Shown piece after piece: positions 47,388-56,628 of a stretch of DNA of 64,000 nucleotides. The notes under the pieces were generated by a model, which saw nothing but the letters and a program-made list of their open reading frames with translations, was not told where the DNA came from and made no database searches. The first letter of the stretch is position 1, and each line of letters starts with the position of its first letter. Where the stretch lies: contig NZ_QJKM01000007.1 of the NCBI RefSeq assembly GCF_003425685.1, forward strand, positions 62,001 to 126,000, written 5' to 3'. Position numbers and translations under genes: made by a program. This stretch comes from Rhizobium terrae (GTDB lineage Bacteria; Pseudomonadota; Alphaproteobacteria; Rhizobiales; Rhizobiaceae).

Positions 47388-48524
47388 ATGAAGAAAATGC
47401 TTGCTGCTGCCTCGCTGGCGCTGAGCCTCAGCGCCTCCGGCCTCGCATTCGCCGAGCCGCTGAAGATCGGCATGATCACCACGCTTTCGGGCGGCGGCGC
47501 CGGCCTCGGCATCGATACGCGCGACGGCTTCATGTTGGCGATCAAGAACGCCGGCAACAAGGATATCACCGTCGTCACCGAAGACGATGCGCAGAAGCCG
47601 GAACTCGCCGTGCAGATCGCCGACAAGATGATCCAGTCCGACAAGGTGGATATCCTGACCGGCATCGTCTGGTCGAACCTTTTGATGGCGGTCGCCCCGA
47701 GCGCGGTTGCCCAGGGCAAGTTCTACGTCTCGACCAACGCCGCGCCCGCAGCGCTTGCCGGCGCCAACTGCAACAAGCTTTATTTCAACGCGGCCTACCA
47801 GAACGACAACCTTCATGAAGCCATGGGCGAATATGCCAACAAGGGCTACAAGAAGATGTTCATCCTCGCCCCGAACTATCCGGCCGGCAAGGATTCGCTG
47901 ACCGGCTTCAAGCGCTATTACAAGGGCCAGCTCGCCGCCGAGGTCTATACCCAGGTCGGCCAGACGGACTACGCCGCCGAAATCGCCCAGATGCGCGCGT
48001 CCGGCGCCGACGGCATCTTCGTCTTCCTGCCCGGCGGCATGGGTATCGCCTTCATGAAGCAGTTTGCCCAGTCGGGCGTAAAGATCCCGGTCATGGGTCC
48101 GGGTTTCTCCTTCAGCCAGGACGTTCTGCCGGCCATCGGCGACGCGGCTCTCGGCGCCAAGGCTTCCGGCCAATGGGCTCCGGACTTCGACAATGCCGCG
48201 AGCAAGAAGTTCCTGGCGGATTTCCAGAAAGAATATAACCGTCTGCCGTCGATCTACGCGGTCCAGGCCTATGACGCCGCCCAGCTCATTCTCGCCGCCG
48301 CTTCCAAGGCCAGCGTCAAGGATGCGGCCGCTTTCGGCACCGAGCTGAAGAAGGCCGACATCCAGTCGCCGCGCGGAAAATTCAAGTTCAACACCAATCA
48401 GCATCCGATCCAGGACATCTATCTGACGGAAGTGGTGAAGAACAACGGCGTGCTGACCAACAAGACGGTCGAAAAGATCTTCGCCGACCACGGCGATGCC
48501 TACGCCAAAGACTGCAAGCTCTAA
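47388..48524 (+). CDS. ABC transporter periplasmic binding protein, Liv type
   Basis: A 378-residue type I periplasmic binding protein. The start at 47388 gives a clean signal peptide (MKKMLAAASLALSLSASGLA, cleavage after FA), and a GGGAG site precedes it. The mature protein opens LKIGMITTLSGGGAGLGIDT, typical of leucine/amide/aromatic-acid receptors. It feeds the permeases encoded just downstream. Being between an aromatic CoA ligase and the permeases, it probably binds an aromatic acid rather than leucine. Confidence 0.92.
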   Translation: MKKMLAAASLALSLSASGLAFAEPLKIGMITTLSGGGAGLGIDTRDGFMLAIKNAGNKDITVVTEDDAQKPELAVQIADKMIQSDKVDILTGIVWSNLLMAVAPSAVAQGKFYVSTNAAPAALAGANCNKLYFNAAYQNDNLHEAMGEYANKGYKKMFILAPNYPAGKDSLTGFKRYYKGQLAAEVYTQVGQTDYAAEIAQMRASGADGIFVFLPGGMGIAFMKQFAQSGVKIPVMGPGFSFSQDVLPAIGDAALGAKASGQWAPDFDNAASKKFLADFQKEYNRLPSIYAVQAYDAAQLILAAASKASVKDAAAFGTELKKADIQSPRGKFKFNTNQHPIQDIYLTEVVKNNGVLTNKTVEKIFADHGDAYAKDCKL

Positions 48525-48533
48525 GGTCGCCAC

Positions 48534-49457
48534 GTGACCATTGCACTTGCTCTGGAGCAGTTGCTGAACGGCCTGCAGCTCGGCGTCATGTTGTTCCTGA
48601 TGGCCGCCGGGCTGACGCTGATCTTCGGCGTCATGGGCCTCATCAACCTTGCTCACGGCTCGCTCTACATGGTCGGCGCATTCGCCTGCGCCACCGTGGC
48701 GGCCTGGACCGGCTCCTTCTGGATCGGTCTGGTCGCGAGCCTCGTTGCGGCCGCGGCGGCCGGCGCGATCGTCGAACTCGTCGTCATCCGCAGGCTCTAC
48801 GATCGTGATCACCTCGATCAGGTTCTCGCCACCTTCGCGCTGATCCTGATGTTTTCCGAAGGCACCCGCTGGCTCTTCGGCTCGTTCCCGCTCTATCTCG
48901 ATATCCCGCCGCTCCTGCAGGGGGCCGTCGGCCTTCCCGGCGGCACGGAATATCCCGTCTACCGGCTGGCGATCATTGCCGCCGGCGCGCTCGTGGCGTT
49001 CGGCCTCTACATGCTGATCTCCCGCACCCGTCTCGGCATGCGCATCCGCGCCGGCGAGAGCGACCGCGAAATGATCGGCGCACTCGGCGTCGATATCCGC
49101 ACGCTTTATACGGTCGTCTTCGCGCTCGGTGCGGCCCTTGCCGGTTTTGCCGGTGCCATGGTCGGCGCCATCCAGTCGGTGCAGGTCGGCATGGGCGAGC
49201 CGGTGCTCATCCTCGCCTTCGTGGTCATCGTCATCGGCGGCATCGGCTCGATCAAGGGCGCGCTTCTCGGTGCGCTGCTGGTCGGCGTCACCGATACGAT
49301 GGGACGGTTCCTGTTGCCGAAGCTTATGCTCCTCTTTGTGCCGCCTGCTCAAGCCGGCATGATCGGCGGCGCGATCGCTTCGATGCTGATCTATATCGTC
49401 ATGGCGGTCATTCTCGCGGTCAAGCCGCGCGGCCTCTTCCCGCCGGCGCATGCGTGA
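48534..49457 (+). CDS. livH: LivH-type ABC transporter permease
   Basis: A 307-residue inner-membrane permease starting with GTG at 48534. It has about eight hydrophobic segments and the LivH-typical LTLIFGVMGLINLAHGSLYM and VIVIGGIGSIKGALLGALLV. It pairs with LivM to form the translocation path. The substrate group is set by the binding protein upstream. Confidence 0.93.
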   Translation: MTIALALEQLLNGLQLGVMLFLMAAGLTLIFGVMGLINLAHGSLYMVGAFACATVAAWTGSFWIGLVASLVAAAAAGAIVELVVIRRLYDRDHLDQVLATFALILMFSEGTRWLFGSFPLYLDIPPLLQGAVGLPGGTEYPVYRLAIIAAGALVAFGLYMLISRTRLGMRIRAGESDREMIGALGVDIRTLYTVVFALGAALAGFAGAMVGAIQSVQVGMGEPVLILAFVVIVIGGIGSIKGALLGALLVGVTDTMGRFLLPKLMLLFVPPAQAGMIGGAIASMLIYIVMAVILAVKPRGLFPPAHA

Positions 49458-49464
49458 GGTCATC

Positions 49465-50439
49465 ATGTTGACCCGCGAAAACCTCGTCAATCTCATTCTG
49501 GCCCTGGGCCTGCTGGCGGTGCCGCTCGCCGCCAATGCGCTCGGTCAGCCGTTCTACATCACGCTCGCCACCCGCGTGGCGATCCTCGCGCTCGCCGCGA
49601 CCGGCCTCAATCTTGCGCTCGGCGTCGGTGGCCTCGTTTCCTTCGGCCACGCCGCCTTCTTCGGCATCGGCGGATATGTGGCAGGCATTGTGGCTGCCCA
49701 TAACTTCTCCGGCGATCCGCTGCTGTTCGGCTTTTCCGGCACCAACCAGATGTGGATCATCTGGATCGTCGCCGTGGCACTTGCCGGCCTTGTCGGCCTC
49801 GCCATCGGCGTGATCAGCCTGCGCACCTCGGGCGTCTATTTCATCATGATCACGCTCGCGTTCGCGCAGATGGTTTATTACTTCGCGGTTTCCTGGCCTG
49901 CTTATGGCGGTGAGGACGGGCTCTCCATCCTCGTCCGCAACCAGTTCCCCGGCGTGATGACCATGGTGCCGCTGAACTATTTTCTTATCTGCTACATCAT
50001 CCTGCTGCTCGGCATCGCCCTCTTTGCGATACTCCGGGCCTCGCGTTTCGGTGCCGCGCTTCAGGCGGCGCGACAGAACGAGGTGCGAGTCGCGACCGTC
50101 GGCATCCAGCCCTATCGCATCCGCCTGACCGGCTTCGTGCTCTCGGCAATGATCACAGGTCTCGCCGGCGCGCTGTTTGCCGATCTCAATCGCTTCGTCA
50201 GTCCCTCCATGCTCTCCTGGCACATGTCCGGCGAACTGATCGTGCTGATCATCCTCGGCGGCACCGGCCGGCTGTTCGGCCCGCTGGCGGGCGCAGCGCT
50301 TTACGTCGCCTTCGAATATGCGCTGGGCGGAGTGACAGAACGCTGGCAGTTCTTCCTCGGTCTCATCCTGTTGCTGGTTGTTCTTTTTGCCCGCGGCGGC
50401 CTGCTGGGTGTTCTCGCCGGAAAGGCGCGACATGGATAA
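49465..50439 (+). CDS. livM: LivM-type ABC transporter permease
   Basis: A 324-residue permease with about nine hydrophobic segments and the LivM hallmark GLNLALGVGGLVSFGHAAFF near residue 45 and LIILGGTGRLFGPLAGA near 265. I prefer ATG 49465 after GTGAGGTC; an upstream ATG at 49450 would overlap livH and add five residues. It overlaps the start of livG. Confidence 0.92.
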   Translation: MLTRENLVNLILALGLLAVPLAANALGQPFYITLATRVAILALAATGLNLALGVGGLVSFGHAAFFGIGGYVAGIVAAHNFSGDPLLFGFSGTNQMWIIWIVAVALAGLVGLAIGVISLRTSGVYFIMITLAFAQMVYYFAVSWPAYGGEDGLSILVRNQFPGVMTMVPLNYFLICYIILLLGIALFAILRASRFGAALQAARQNEVRVATVGIQPYRIRLTGFVLSAMITGLAGALFADLNRFVSPSMLSWHMSGELIVLIILGGTGRLFGPLAGAALYVAFEYALGGVTERWQFFLGLILLLVVLFARGGLLGVLAGKARHG

Positions 50440-51193
50440 AGTCATGGTTGAGCCGGTTCTCCAGATCTCCAATCTCGTCAAGAATTTCGGCGCTCTGCGG
50501 GCAACCGACGGCGTTACGCTCGATCTCCGCCCCGGCGAAATCCACGCGCTGATCGGCCCGAACGGCGCCGGCAAGTCGACGCTCATCCACCAGATCTGCG
50601 GCACGCTCAGACAGGATTCCGGTTCGATACGGTTCGCCGGCCAGGATGTCGGCGCCCTGACGGTGGCAGAGCGCGCAAGGCTCGGCCTCGGCCGCACCTT
50701 CCAGGTCTCTTCGATCGCGCCGGAATTTTCCGCGCTCCGCAACGTCATGCTGGCCGTGCAGGCGAAGGAAGGGTCGAGCTTCCGGTTCTTCAAGCCGGTC
50801 ATGCGCGACAAGAGCCTGATCGATACGGCCATGGCCATGCTGGAGCGCGTCGGCCTGACCGCTCGCGCCCGCGTCCCCGCCGCCGAACTCTCCCACGGCG
50901 AACGCCGCCAGCTGGAAATCGCCATGGCGCTCGCCCTGCGATCCAGGACATTCCTGCTCGATGAGCCGATGGCCGGCATGGGGCCGGAGGGTTCGAAGTC
51001 GCTCACCCGCTTCCTTGACGGGCTCCGCAGGGAGGCTCCGATCTTGTTGGTCGAACACGATATGGATGCCGTCTTCGCGCTCGCCGATCGCATTTCCGTG
51101 CTCGTCTACGGCCGTATCATTGCGACGGGACCGGTGGAGGAAATCCGTCGCGATCCGGCTGTGCGCACCGCCTATCTCGGAGACCATGCCTGA
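50432..51193 (+). CDS. livG: LivG-type ABC transporter ATP-binding protein
   Basis: A 253-residue ABC ATPase with Walker A GPNGAGKST, signature LSHGERRQL, Walker B TFLLDEPMAG and the switch His in LLVEHDMD. The LGLGRTFQVSS segment near residue 85 is typical of LivG. Start at 50432 (MDKVMVEP) follows GGAAAGG and overlaps livM by 8 bases. Confidence 0.94.
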   Translation: MDKVMVEPVLQISNLVKNFGALRATDGVTLDLRPGEIHALIGPNGAGKSTLIHQICGTLRQDSGSIRFAGQDVGALTVAERARLGLGRTFQVSSIAPEFSALRNVMLAVQAKEGSSFRFFKPVMRDKSLIDTAMAMLERVGLTARARVPAAELSHGERRQLEIAMALALRSRTFLLDEPMAGMGPEGSKSLTRFLDGLRREAPILLVEHDMDAVFALADRISVLVYGRIIATGPVEEIRRDPAVRTAYLGDHA

Positions 51194-51876
51194 TGCTGCT
51201 CGACGTCTCCGGAATTCTGGCATTTTACGGCGCAAGCCAGGCCCTCTTCGGCGTCGATCTCGAAGTCGCCGAAGGCGAGGCCGTGGCGCTCATGGGCCGC
51301 AACGGCATGGGCAAGACCACGACCATCCGCGCCATCTGCAACTTGAACCCGCCGCGCGCCGGCGCGGTCAGGATCGGCGGCGTCGATACCAGAGGCAAAC
51401 GGCCGCATCACGTCGCAAAACTCGGCATCGGCCTCGTGCCGGAGGGCCGCCGCTGCTTCCCGAACCTCACGGTGCAAGAAAATCTCGTAGCCGCCGCCCG
51501 GCCCGGTCAGTGGACATTGGAGCGCGTCAACGCTCTTTTCCCGCGCCTCCAGGAACGGCACGCCCAGATGGCGCGCTCGCTCTCGGGCGGCGAACAGCAG
51601 ATGCTGGCGATCGGCCGGGCGCTGATGACCAATCCACGTCTTCTCATCCTCGACGAGGCGACAGAAGGCCTAGCCCCTGTCATCCGCCAGGACATCTGGA
51701 AGGCGATCCGGCAGTTGAAGGCCGAAGGACTTTCGATTCTAGTGGTGGACAAGACGCTTTCGGAGCTTTTGCCGGTTGCGGACCGCTGTGTCATTCTGGA
51801 AAACGGAAAAAGCGCCTGGAGCGGCAAACCTGCCGATCTGACGACCGAACTGCAGGATCGATATCTCGGGGTGTAA
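51193..51876 (+). CDS. livF: LivF-type ABC transporter ATP-binding protein
   Basis: A 227-residue ABC ATPase with Walker A GRNGMGKTT, signature LSGGEQQM and Walker B LLILDEATEG. The switch position near residue 187 reads VVDKTLSE, so the usual His is replaced by Lys, which is a common LivF variant rather than a defect. The start overlaps the livG stop (TGATG). Confidence 0.93.
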   Translation: MLLDVSGILAFYGASQALFGVDLEVAEGEAVALMGRNGMGKTTTIRAICNLNPPRAGAVRIGGVDTRGKRPHHVAKLGIGLVPEGRRCFPNLTVQENLVAAARPGQWTLERVNALFPRLQERHAQMARSLSGGEQQMLAIGRALMTNPRLLILDEATEGLAPVIRQDIWKAIRQLKAEGLSILVVDKTLSELLPVADRCVILENGKSAWSGKPADLTTELQDRYLGV

Positions 51877-51879
51877 GGT

Positions 51880-52386
51880 ATGGAAGCGGCGAGCGCTGAT
51901 CTGGAACTGATCGTTCATGGCCCGCACGGCAAGAACAAGCCGGAGACGCGGCTTTGGCTGCGCATGTTGTCCACCACCAAACTCATCACCACGGAAATCC
52001 GCCGGCGCCTGCGCAACGAGTTCCGTGCGACGCTGCCACAATTCGACCTTATGGCGCAGCTCTATCGCGAGAAGGAAGGCCTGCGGCTCGGCGAGCTTTC
52101 CAAGCGCACCATGGTCACCAATGGCAATGTCACCGGCCTCGTCGAACGGCTGGAGGCGGACGGCCATGTGCAGCGCATCACACCGGAAGGCGATCGCCGC
52201 GTCACCGTCGCGGTCCTGACGCCGGAGGGCATCGCGCTCTTCGAACGCATGGCGGCGGCCCATGAAGGCTGGCTGCGCGATATCATGGCGGATGTCGATC
52301 CGGCGATGATCGCGTCCCTGTGGTCTGAGATCGGCGCGGTGAAGGCTTCCGCCAGCAACCATCTTTCCGGCAGCGCCTTCGAATAG
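51880..52386 (+). CDS. MarR-family regulator at the end of the Liv operon
   Basis: A 168-residue MarR protein with a winged helix from about residue 60 to 110 (RLGELSKRTMVTNGNVTGLV, then ADGHVQRITPEGDRRVTVAV). It follows livF by 3 bases, so it is part of the operon. MarR proteins of this type are released from DNA by aromatic-CoA thioesters, which suits the nearby CoA ligase; that ligand is inference. Confidence 0.88.
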   Translation: MEAASADLELIVHGPHGKNKPETRLWLRMLSTTKLITTEIRRRLRNEFRATLPQFDLMAQLYREKEGLRLGELSKRTMVTNGNVTGLVERLEADGHVQRITPEGDRRVTVAVLTPEGIALFERMAAAHEGWLRDIMADVDPAMIASLWSEIGAVKASASNHLSGSAFE

Positions 52387-52422
52387 TAAGACCCGGTCAG
52401 GGCAAAGGTTCGAGGTTGAAAG

Positions 52423-53352
52423 ATGGCAGACCTGCAGGCGATCGTCGACGAGATCTACGAAAAGCTGACGCCGCGGCTCGGCGAGGGCAAGGTCGCCGAC
52501 TATATCCCGCAGCTCGCCCATGTGGACCCGAAGAAATTCGGCATCGCCGTGATCGGCGTCGACGGCCAGGTCTGCAAGGCCGGCGACGCGGACGTGCCCT
52601 TTTCCATCCAGAGCGTCTCGAAAGTCTTCACCCTGACGCTGGCGCTCGGCAAACACGGCGAAACCACCTGGAACCGGGTCGGCCGCGAGCCGTCGGGCTC
52701 GGCCTTCAACTCGATCGTCCAGCTGGAGCACGAGGAAGGCAAGCCGCGCAATCCTTTCATCAACGCCGGGGCGATTGCCATCAGCGATCTGGTCCTGGCC
52801 GGCCATACGCCGCGCGAGGCGATCGGCGAGATCGTCCGCTTCGTGCGTTATCTGGCCGATGACGAAACCATCGCGATCGATCCGGACGTGGCGAAATCGG
52901 AACAGGCGACGGGTTTCCGCAATTTCGCGCTCGCCAATTTCATGCGGTCTTTCAACAAGCTCACTCATCCGGTCGAGCATGTGCTTGGGGTCTATTTCCA
53001 TCACTGCGCGCTGGCGATGACCTGCACCCAGCTCGCCAAGTCCGGACTTTTTCTCGCCGCATCCGGACGCAATCCGCTAACCGGTCACACGGTCGTTTCG
53101 AAACAGCGGGCGCGGCGCATCAATGCGCTGATGCTCACCTGTGGCCATTACGATGGATCGGGCGATTTCGCCTACCGTGTCGGCCTGCCCGGCAAGAGCG
53201 GCGTTGGCGGCGGGATCATGGCGGTGGCGCCGGGCAAGGCTTCAGTTGCCGTGTGGTCGCCGGGGCTCAACCATAACGGCAATTCGCTGCTGGGGTCGTT
53301 GGCACTTGAGATGCTGGCCACCAGAACCGGCTGGTCGGTGTTCGGGCAATAA
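52423..53352 (+). CDS. glsA: Glutaminase A
   Basis: A 309-residue serine-dependent glutaminase that converts glutamine to glutamate and ammonia. The catalytic pair Ser64-x-x-Lys67 is in [29 protein letters not shown] near residue 105 and [12 protein letters not shown] near residue 255 are family marks. Length is normal. It lies 36 bases after the MarR gene and is probably read with it, or from its own weak promoter. With 5-oxoprolinase nearby, two enzymes of this region end in glutamate. Confidence 0.94.
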   Translation: MADLQAIVDEIYEKLTPRLGEGKVADYIPQLAHVDPKKFGIAVIGVDGQVCKAGDADVPFSIQSVSKVFTLTLALGKHGETTWNRVGREPSGSAFNSIVQLEHEEGKPRNPFINAGAIAISDLVLAGHTPREAIGEIVRFVRYLADDETIAIDPDVAKSEQATGFRNFALANFMRSFNKLTHPVEHVLGVYFHHCALAMTCTQLAKSGLFLAASGRNPLTGHTVVSKQRARRINALMLTCGHYDGSGDFAYRVGLPGKSGVGGGIMAVAPGKASVAVWSPGLNHNGNSLLGSLALEMLATRTGWSVFGQ

Positions 53353-53375
53353 AAAAGCCCGACGGGGAGCCGGGC
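53351..53375 (-). terminator. Intrinsic terminator of the tct operon
   Basis: On the minus strand GCCCGG...CGGGC forms a hairpin followed by TTTTTTATT, 26 bases after the tctA stop. The T-run overlaps the glsA stop codon from the other side. It should end tctCBA transcription, and the same stem may weakly stop glsA mRNA. Confidence 0.75.
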
Positions 53376-53401
53376 CTCTGAGTTTGACGGCAGCGTTCTG
53401 A

Positions 53402-54919
53402 TCAATCCTCGCTGGCTGCCATTTGCGAGAGCACGTTGCCGCGTCCGCGGAAGCGCAGGATGAGCGGCAGGATGAGGGCGATTGCGGCGAGCGCCAGAAG
53501 CACGGCAGCGATCGGCGACTGGACGAGCGTCGTGACGTCGCCCTGGCTGATGGCGAGCGCGCGGCGAAGCTGCTGTTCCGCCAACGGCCCGAGGATCAGG
53601 CCGACGATGACCGGCGCGATCGGGTAGTCGAAGACGCGCATGACATAGGCGACGAGGCCGAAGACCAGCAGCATGCCGAGTTCGAAGACCGACGGGTTGG
53701 CGCCGATCGTGCCGAGGGTGGCAAACACCAGGATGCCCGCATAGAGCCACGGCTTCGGAATGGTGAGCAGCTTCACCCAGAGGCCGACGAGTGGCAGGTT
53801 GAGCACCAGCAGCATCAGGTTGGCGATCAAAAGCGAGGCGATCAGGCCCCAGACGAGCTGTGGATTGGTCGCAAACAGCAACGGCCCGGGCTGCAGGCCG
53901 TATTGCTGGAAGCCGGCGAGCATGATCGCCGCGGTCGCCGACGTCGGCAGGCCGAGGGTCAGCAGCGGTACCAGCGTGCCGGCGGCCGATGCGTTGTTCG
54001 CCGCTTCCGGTCCGGCCACGCCTTCGATCGCGCCGTTGCCGAACTCTTCCGGATGCTTGGTGAGCCGCTTTTCCGTCGCGTAGGACAGGAAGGTGCCGAT
54101 TTCCGCTCCGCCGGCGGGCATAGCGCCGATCGGGAAACCGATCACCGTGCCGCGCAGCCAGGCCTTCCAGGAGCGCGCCCAGTCGCTGGCCGTCATCCAG
54201 ACGGAACCGCGGATCGCCTCGACCTTGTCCGGCGCCTGTTCGCCCTGCGCGGCGATGAACAGCGTTTCGCCGATCGCAAACATGGCGACCGCCATGGTCG
54301 TCACCTCGATGCCGTCGAGCAGGTCCGGAACGCCGAAGGAAAGCCGGTTCTGGCCGGTCAGCTGGTCGATGCCGACGAGCGATAGCGACAGGCCGATGAA
54401 GAGAGAGGTGAGGCCGCGCAGCGCCGAGTTGCCGAAGGCGGACGAGACGGTGATGAAGGCGAGCACCATCAGCGCGAAATATTCGCGCGGCCCGAAGACC
54501 AGCGCCAGCTTGACGATGTAGGGAGCGACGAAGGCAAGCGCCAGCGTCGCGATCAGGCCGGCGACGAACGAACCGATCGCCGCCGTCGCGAGCGCCGGGC
54601 CGCCGCGGCCGGCGCGGGCCATCTTGTTGCCCTCGAGCGCGGTCACGATCGACGAGCTTTCGCCCGGCGTGTTGAGGAGAATCGAGGTCGTCGAACCGCC
54701 ATACATGCCGCCGTAGTAGATGCCGGCGAACATGATCAGTGAGCCGGTCGCGTCGAGTTGGTAGGTGACGGGCAGAAGCAGCGCCACCGTCGTGGCTGGA
54801 CCGATGCCGGGCAGCACGCCGACCATGGTGCCGAGCGTCACGCCGATCAGCGCATAGATGAGGTTCATCGGCAACATCGCCGACGCCAGACCCTGAAGAA
54901 GGAATTCGAATGTGCTCAT
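53402..54919 (-). CDS. tctA: TctA, tripartite tricarboxylate transporter large permease
   Basis: A 505-residue membrane protein with about twelve hydrophobic segments and the TctA marks [20 protein letters not shown] near residue 30, [20 protein letters not shown] near 70 and [20 protein letters not shown] near 270. It forms the proton- or sodium-driven channel for citrate-like or other dicarboxylate acids. It lies 24 bases after tctB. Confidence 0.95.
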   Translation of the reverse strand: MSTFEFLLQGLASAMLPMNLIYALIGVTLGTMVGVLPGIGPATTVALLLPVTYQLDATGSLIMFAGIYYGGMYGGSTTSILLNTPGESSSIVTALEGNKMARAGRGGPALATAAIGSFVAGLIATLALAFVAPYIVKLALVFGPREYFALMVLAFITVSSAFGNSALRGLTSLFIGLSLSLVGIDQLTGQNRLSFGVPDLLDGIEVTTMAVAMFAIGETLFIAAQGEQAPDKVEAIRGSVWMTASDWARSWKAWLRGTVIGFPIGAMPAGGAEIGTFLSYATEKRLTKHPEEFGNGAIEGVAGPEAANNASAAGTLVPLLTLGLPTSATAAIMLAGFQQYGLQPGPLLFATNPQLVWGLIASLLIANLMLLVLNLPLVGLWVKLLTIPKPWLYAGILVFATLGTIGANPSVFELGMLLVFGLVAYVMRVFDYPIAPVIVGLILGPLAEQQLRRALAISQGDVTTLVQSPIAAVLLALAAIALILPLILRFRGRGNVLSQMAASED

Positions 54920-54943
54920 GATCTTACTCTTCGAAAGGTCCGG

Positions 54944-55438
54944 TCACTGGATCAGGTGCTCGAGCGGGCCTGCGGGCAGCGAAAGCTGCAGCACGACGGC
55001 GAACAACCAGTAGATGGCAAGACAGATGACGATGCCGGCCGGGATGCTGATCCAGATCCTGCGGGCGCCGAAACCGGCTGCCGCGAGGCCGAAAAGCACG
55101 CCGGTGGCGATCGAGAAGCCGAGCAGGCGGATGAGGACCATCTGCGCGATCAGGCCCGCGACCACCCAGGCGACCGGGCCGATTTCCTGCTTCTCCCGCT
55201 TCGGAAAATCGCGGCGGAAGGCGGCGAACACGGTCCAGATGGCAAGGCCGACGAGACAGAAGGCGATCCAGTCCGGAACCGTGGCCGGACCGACCTGGCT
55301 GTAGCCGCCCATGTCGCGCAGCCGCGAGACGTCGAAGAAGATGACGCCCGCCATGACGACGAGCACGGCGGCAATAACAAGCGCCGCCCAATCCGGGCGG
55401 CGCTGTTCGGCGGTCGTTTTGTTGTTGTCGAGGCTCAT
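54944..55438 (-). CDS. tctB: TctB, tripartite tricarboxylate transporter small permease
   Basis: A 164-residue protein with four hydrophobic segments, the size and pattern of TctB (VGPATVPDWIAFCLVGLAIW near residue 50). It pairs with TctA. Its ATG overlaps the tctC stop by ATGA. Confidence 0.9.
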   Translation of the reverse strand: MSLDNNKTTAEQRRPDWAALVIAAVLVVMAGVIFFDVSRLRDMGGYSQVGPATVPDWIAFCLVGLAIWTVFAAFRRDFPKREKQEIGPVAWVVAGLIAQMVLIRLLGFSIATGVLFGLAAAGFGARRIWISIPAGIVICLAIYWLFAVVLQLSLPAGPLEHLIQ

Positions 55439-56379
55439 TTGACCAGACCGATGTCCTTCAGGATGCTTTCGGTCGCGGCTATGTCCTTGGCGAGCTGCGC
55501 TTCGAATGCCGGACCGGAGAGATAGGTGTCGATCCAGCCCTTGGTCTTCAGGCTGTCCTGCCAGGTCTTGGACTTGGCAAGCTTCTCGATGTCCGCGGCG
55601 ATCGCCTTCTTCTGATCGTCGGAGAGGCCCGGCGCTGCGGCGACCATACGCCAGTTCTGGATCACGACATCGAGGCCGGATTCCTTCAGCGTCGGAGCGT
55701 TGATGCCTTCGATCTTCTTGTCGGACGAGATGGCGAGCAGGCGCAGCGCGCCGGCCTTGATCTGGCCTTCGAATTCGCCGTAGGACGAGATGCCGGCTGT
55801 GACCTGGCCGCCGAGGATGGCGGCGAGCGCTTCACCGCCGCCGGAGAATGCGATGTAGTTGACCTTGGTCGGATCGACGCCGGCAGCCTTGGCGATCAGG
55901 CCGGCCGTGATATGGTCCGTACCGCCGGCCGAGCCGCCGCCCCAGGAGACCGAACCCGGATTTGCCTTCAGCTTGGCGGTCAGGTCGGCTACCGACTTGA
56001 TGTCGGAAGACGCAGGAACGACGATGACTTCGTATTCGCCGGTGAGGCGGGCGATCGGGGTGACGTCCTTGAGGGTCACCGGGGACTTGTTCGTCAGGAT
56101 CGCGCCGACCATGACGTAACCGCCGACCAGCAGCTGGTTCGGATTGCCCTTCTGCTGGCTGGCGAACTGGGCGATGCCGATCGTGCCGCCGGCGCCGGGA
56201 ACGTTCATCACCTGCACCTTGTTGGAGATCTTCTCCGTCTGCAGGGCGGTCTGCATCGTGCGGGCGGTCTGGTCCCAGCCGCCGCCGGGCGCAGCGGGCG
56301 CCATGATGGAATAGTCGGCCGCAGCGGCCGGAAGAGCGATTGCACCCGCAAGAATGGAAGCGAGGAAGAAGTGTTTCAA
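55435..56379 (-). CDS. tctC: TctC, tripartite tricarboxylate transporter binding protein
   Basis: A 314-residue periplasmic binding protein of the Bug/TctC family. The start codon is TTG at 56379, with GGAGGA seven bases upstream; it gives a clean signal peptide (LKHFFLASILAGAIALPAAA). The mature protein has the family loops PAAPGGGWDQTARTMQTAL and PGAGGTIGIAQFASQQKG that close on a carboxylate. It is the first gene of tctCBA and its level is likely set by the two-component system at 58474-60554. Confidence 0.94.
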   Translation of the reverse strand: MKHFFLASILAGAIALPAAAADYSIMAPAAPGGGWDQTARTMQTALQTEKISNKVQVMNVPGAGGTIGIAQFASQQKGNPNQLLVGGYVMVGAILTNKSPVTLKDVTPIARLTGEYEVIVVPASSDIKSVADLTAKLKANPGSVSWGGGSAGGTDHITAGLIAKAAGVDPTKVNYIAFSGGGEALAAILGGQVTAGISSYGEFEGQIKAGALRLLAISSDKKIEGINAPTLKESGLDVVIQNWRMVAAAPGLSDDQKKAIAADIEKLAKSKTWQDSLKTKGWIDTYLSGPAFEAQLAKDIAATESILKDIGLVK

Positions 56380-56528
56380 GGGTATGTCCTCCGTTGGCGT
56401 CTGGATCCGACGCGAAAGTTTCTTTGGCTGTGCGACAGGAAAGACGAGCCCGGCGAGAACCGCCTGCTCCGAACCCTCCCATCCTCTCGGGTCCCCGCCT
56501 CCAAACGGGGGCCGAATGCGCCTAAGCC

Positions 56529-56557
56529 AGCATAAGAAGCTGACATTTACCTGACAT
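56529..56557 (-). promoter_or_regulatory. Direct-repeat operator and promoter candidate of tctC
   Basis: Two TGACAT boxes at 56541-56546 and 56552-56557 are spaced 11 bases start to start, the helical period used by OmpR-type response regulators. On the minus strand TGTCAG in the upstream box is followed after 16 bases by TATGCT (56529-56534), a usable -35/-10 pair. It lies about 160 bases before tctC. A related GTGACATCC box occurs in the promoter of the response-regulator gene. The leader from here to tctC (56380-56528) has no gene. Confidence 0.45.
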
Positions 56558-56628
56558 CTCTCGCGCTCAATGGATTTGGCAAGGGTCGGATGCCATGAAA
56601 ATGCCTGAATTGCGCAACGCTCGCGCCC

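Noticed and set aside
45633..49535. A 1300-codon open frame on the minus strand
   Set aside because: It lies antisense to the CoA ligase and Liv genes, which have clear family motifs; its composition (His, Asp, Arg, Gly-rich) is the mirror of GC-biased codons.
51193..51876. Loss of function of LivF from Lys in place of the switch His
   Set aside because: Walker A, signature and Walker B motifs are intact, and this substitution is common in LivF-type ATPases.
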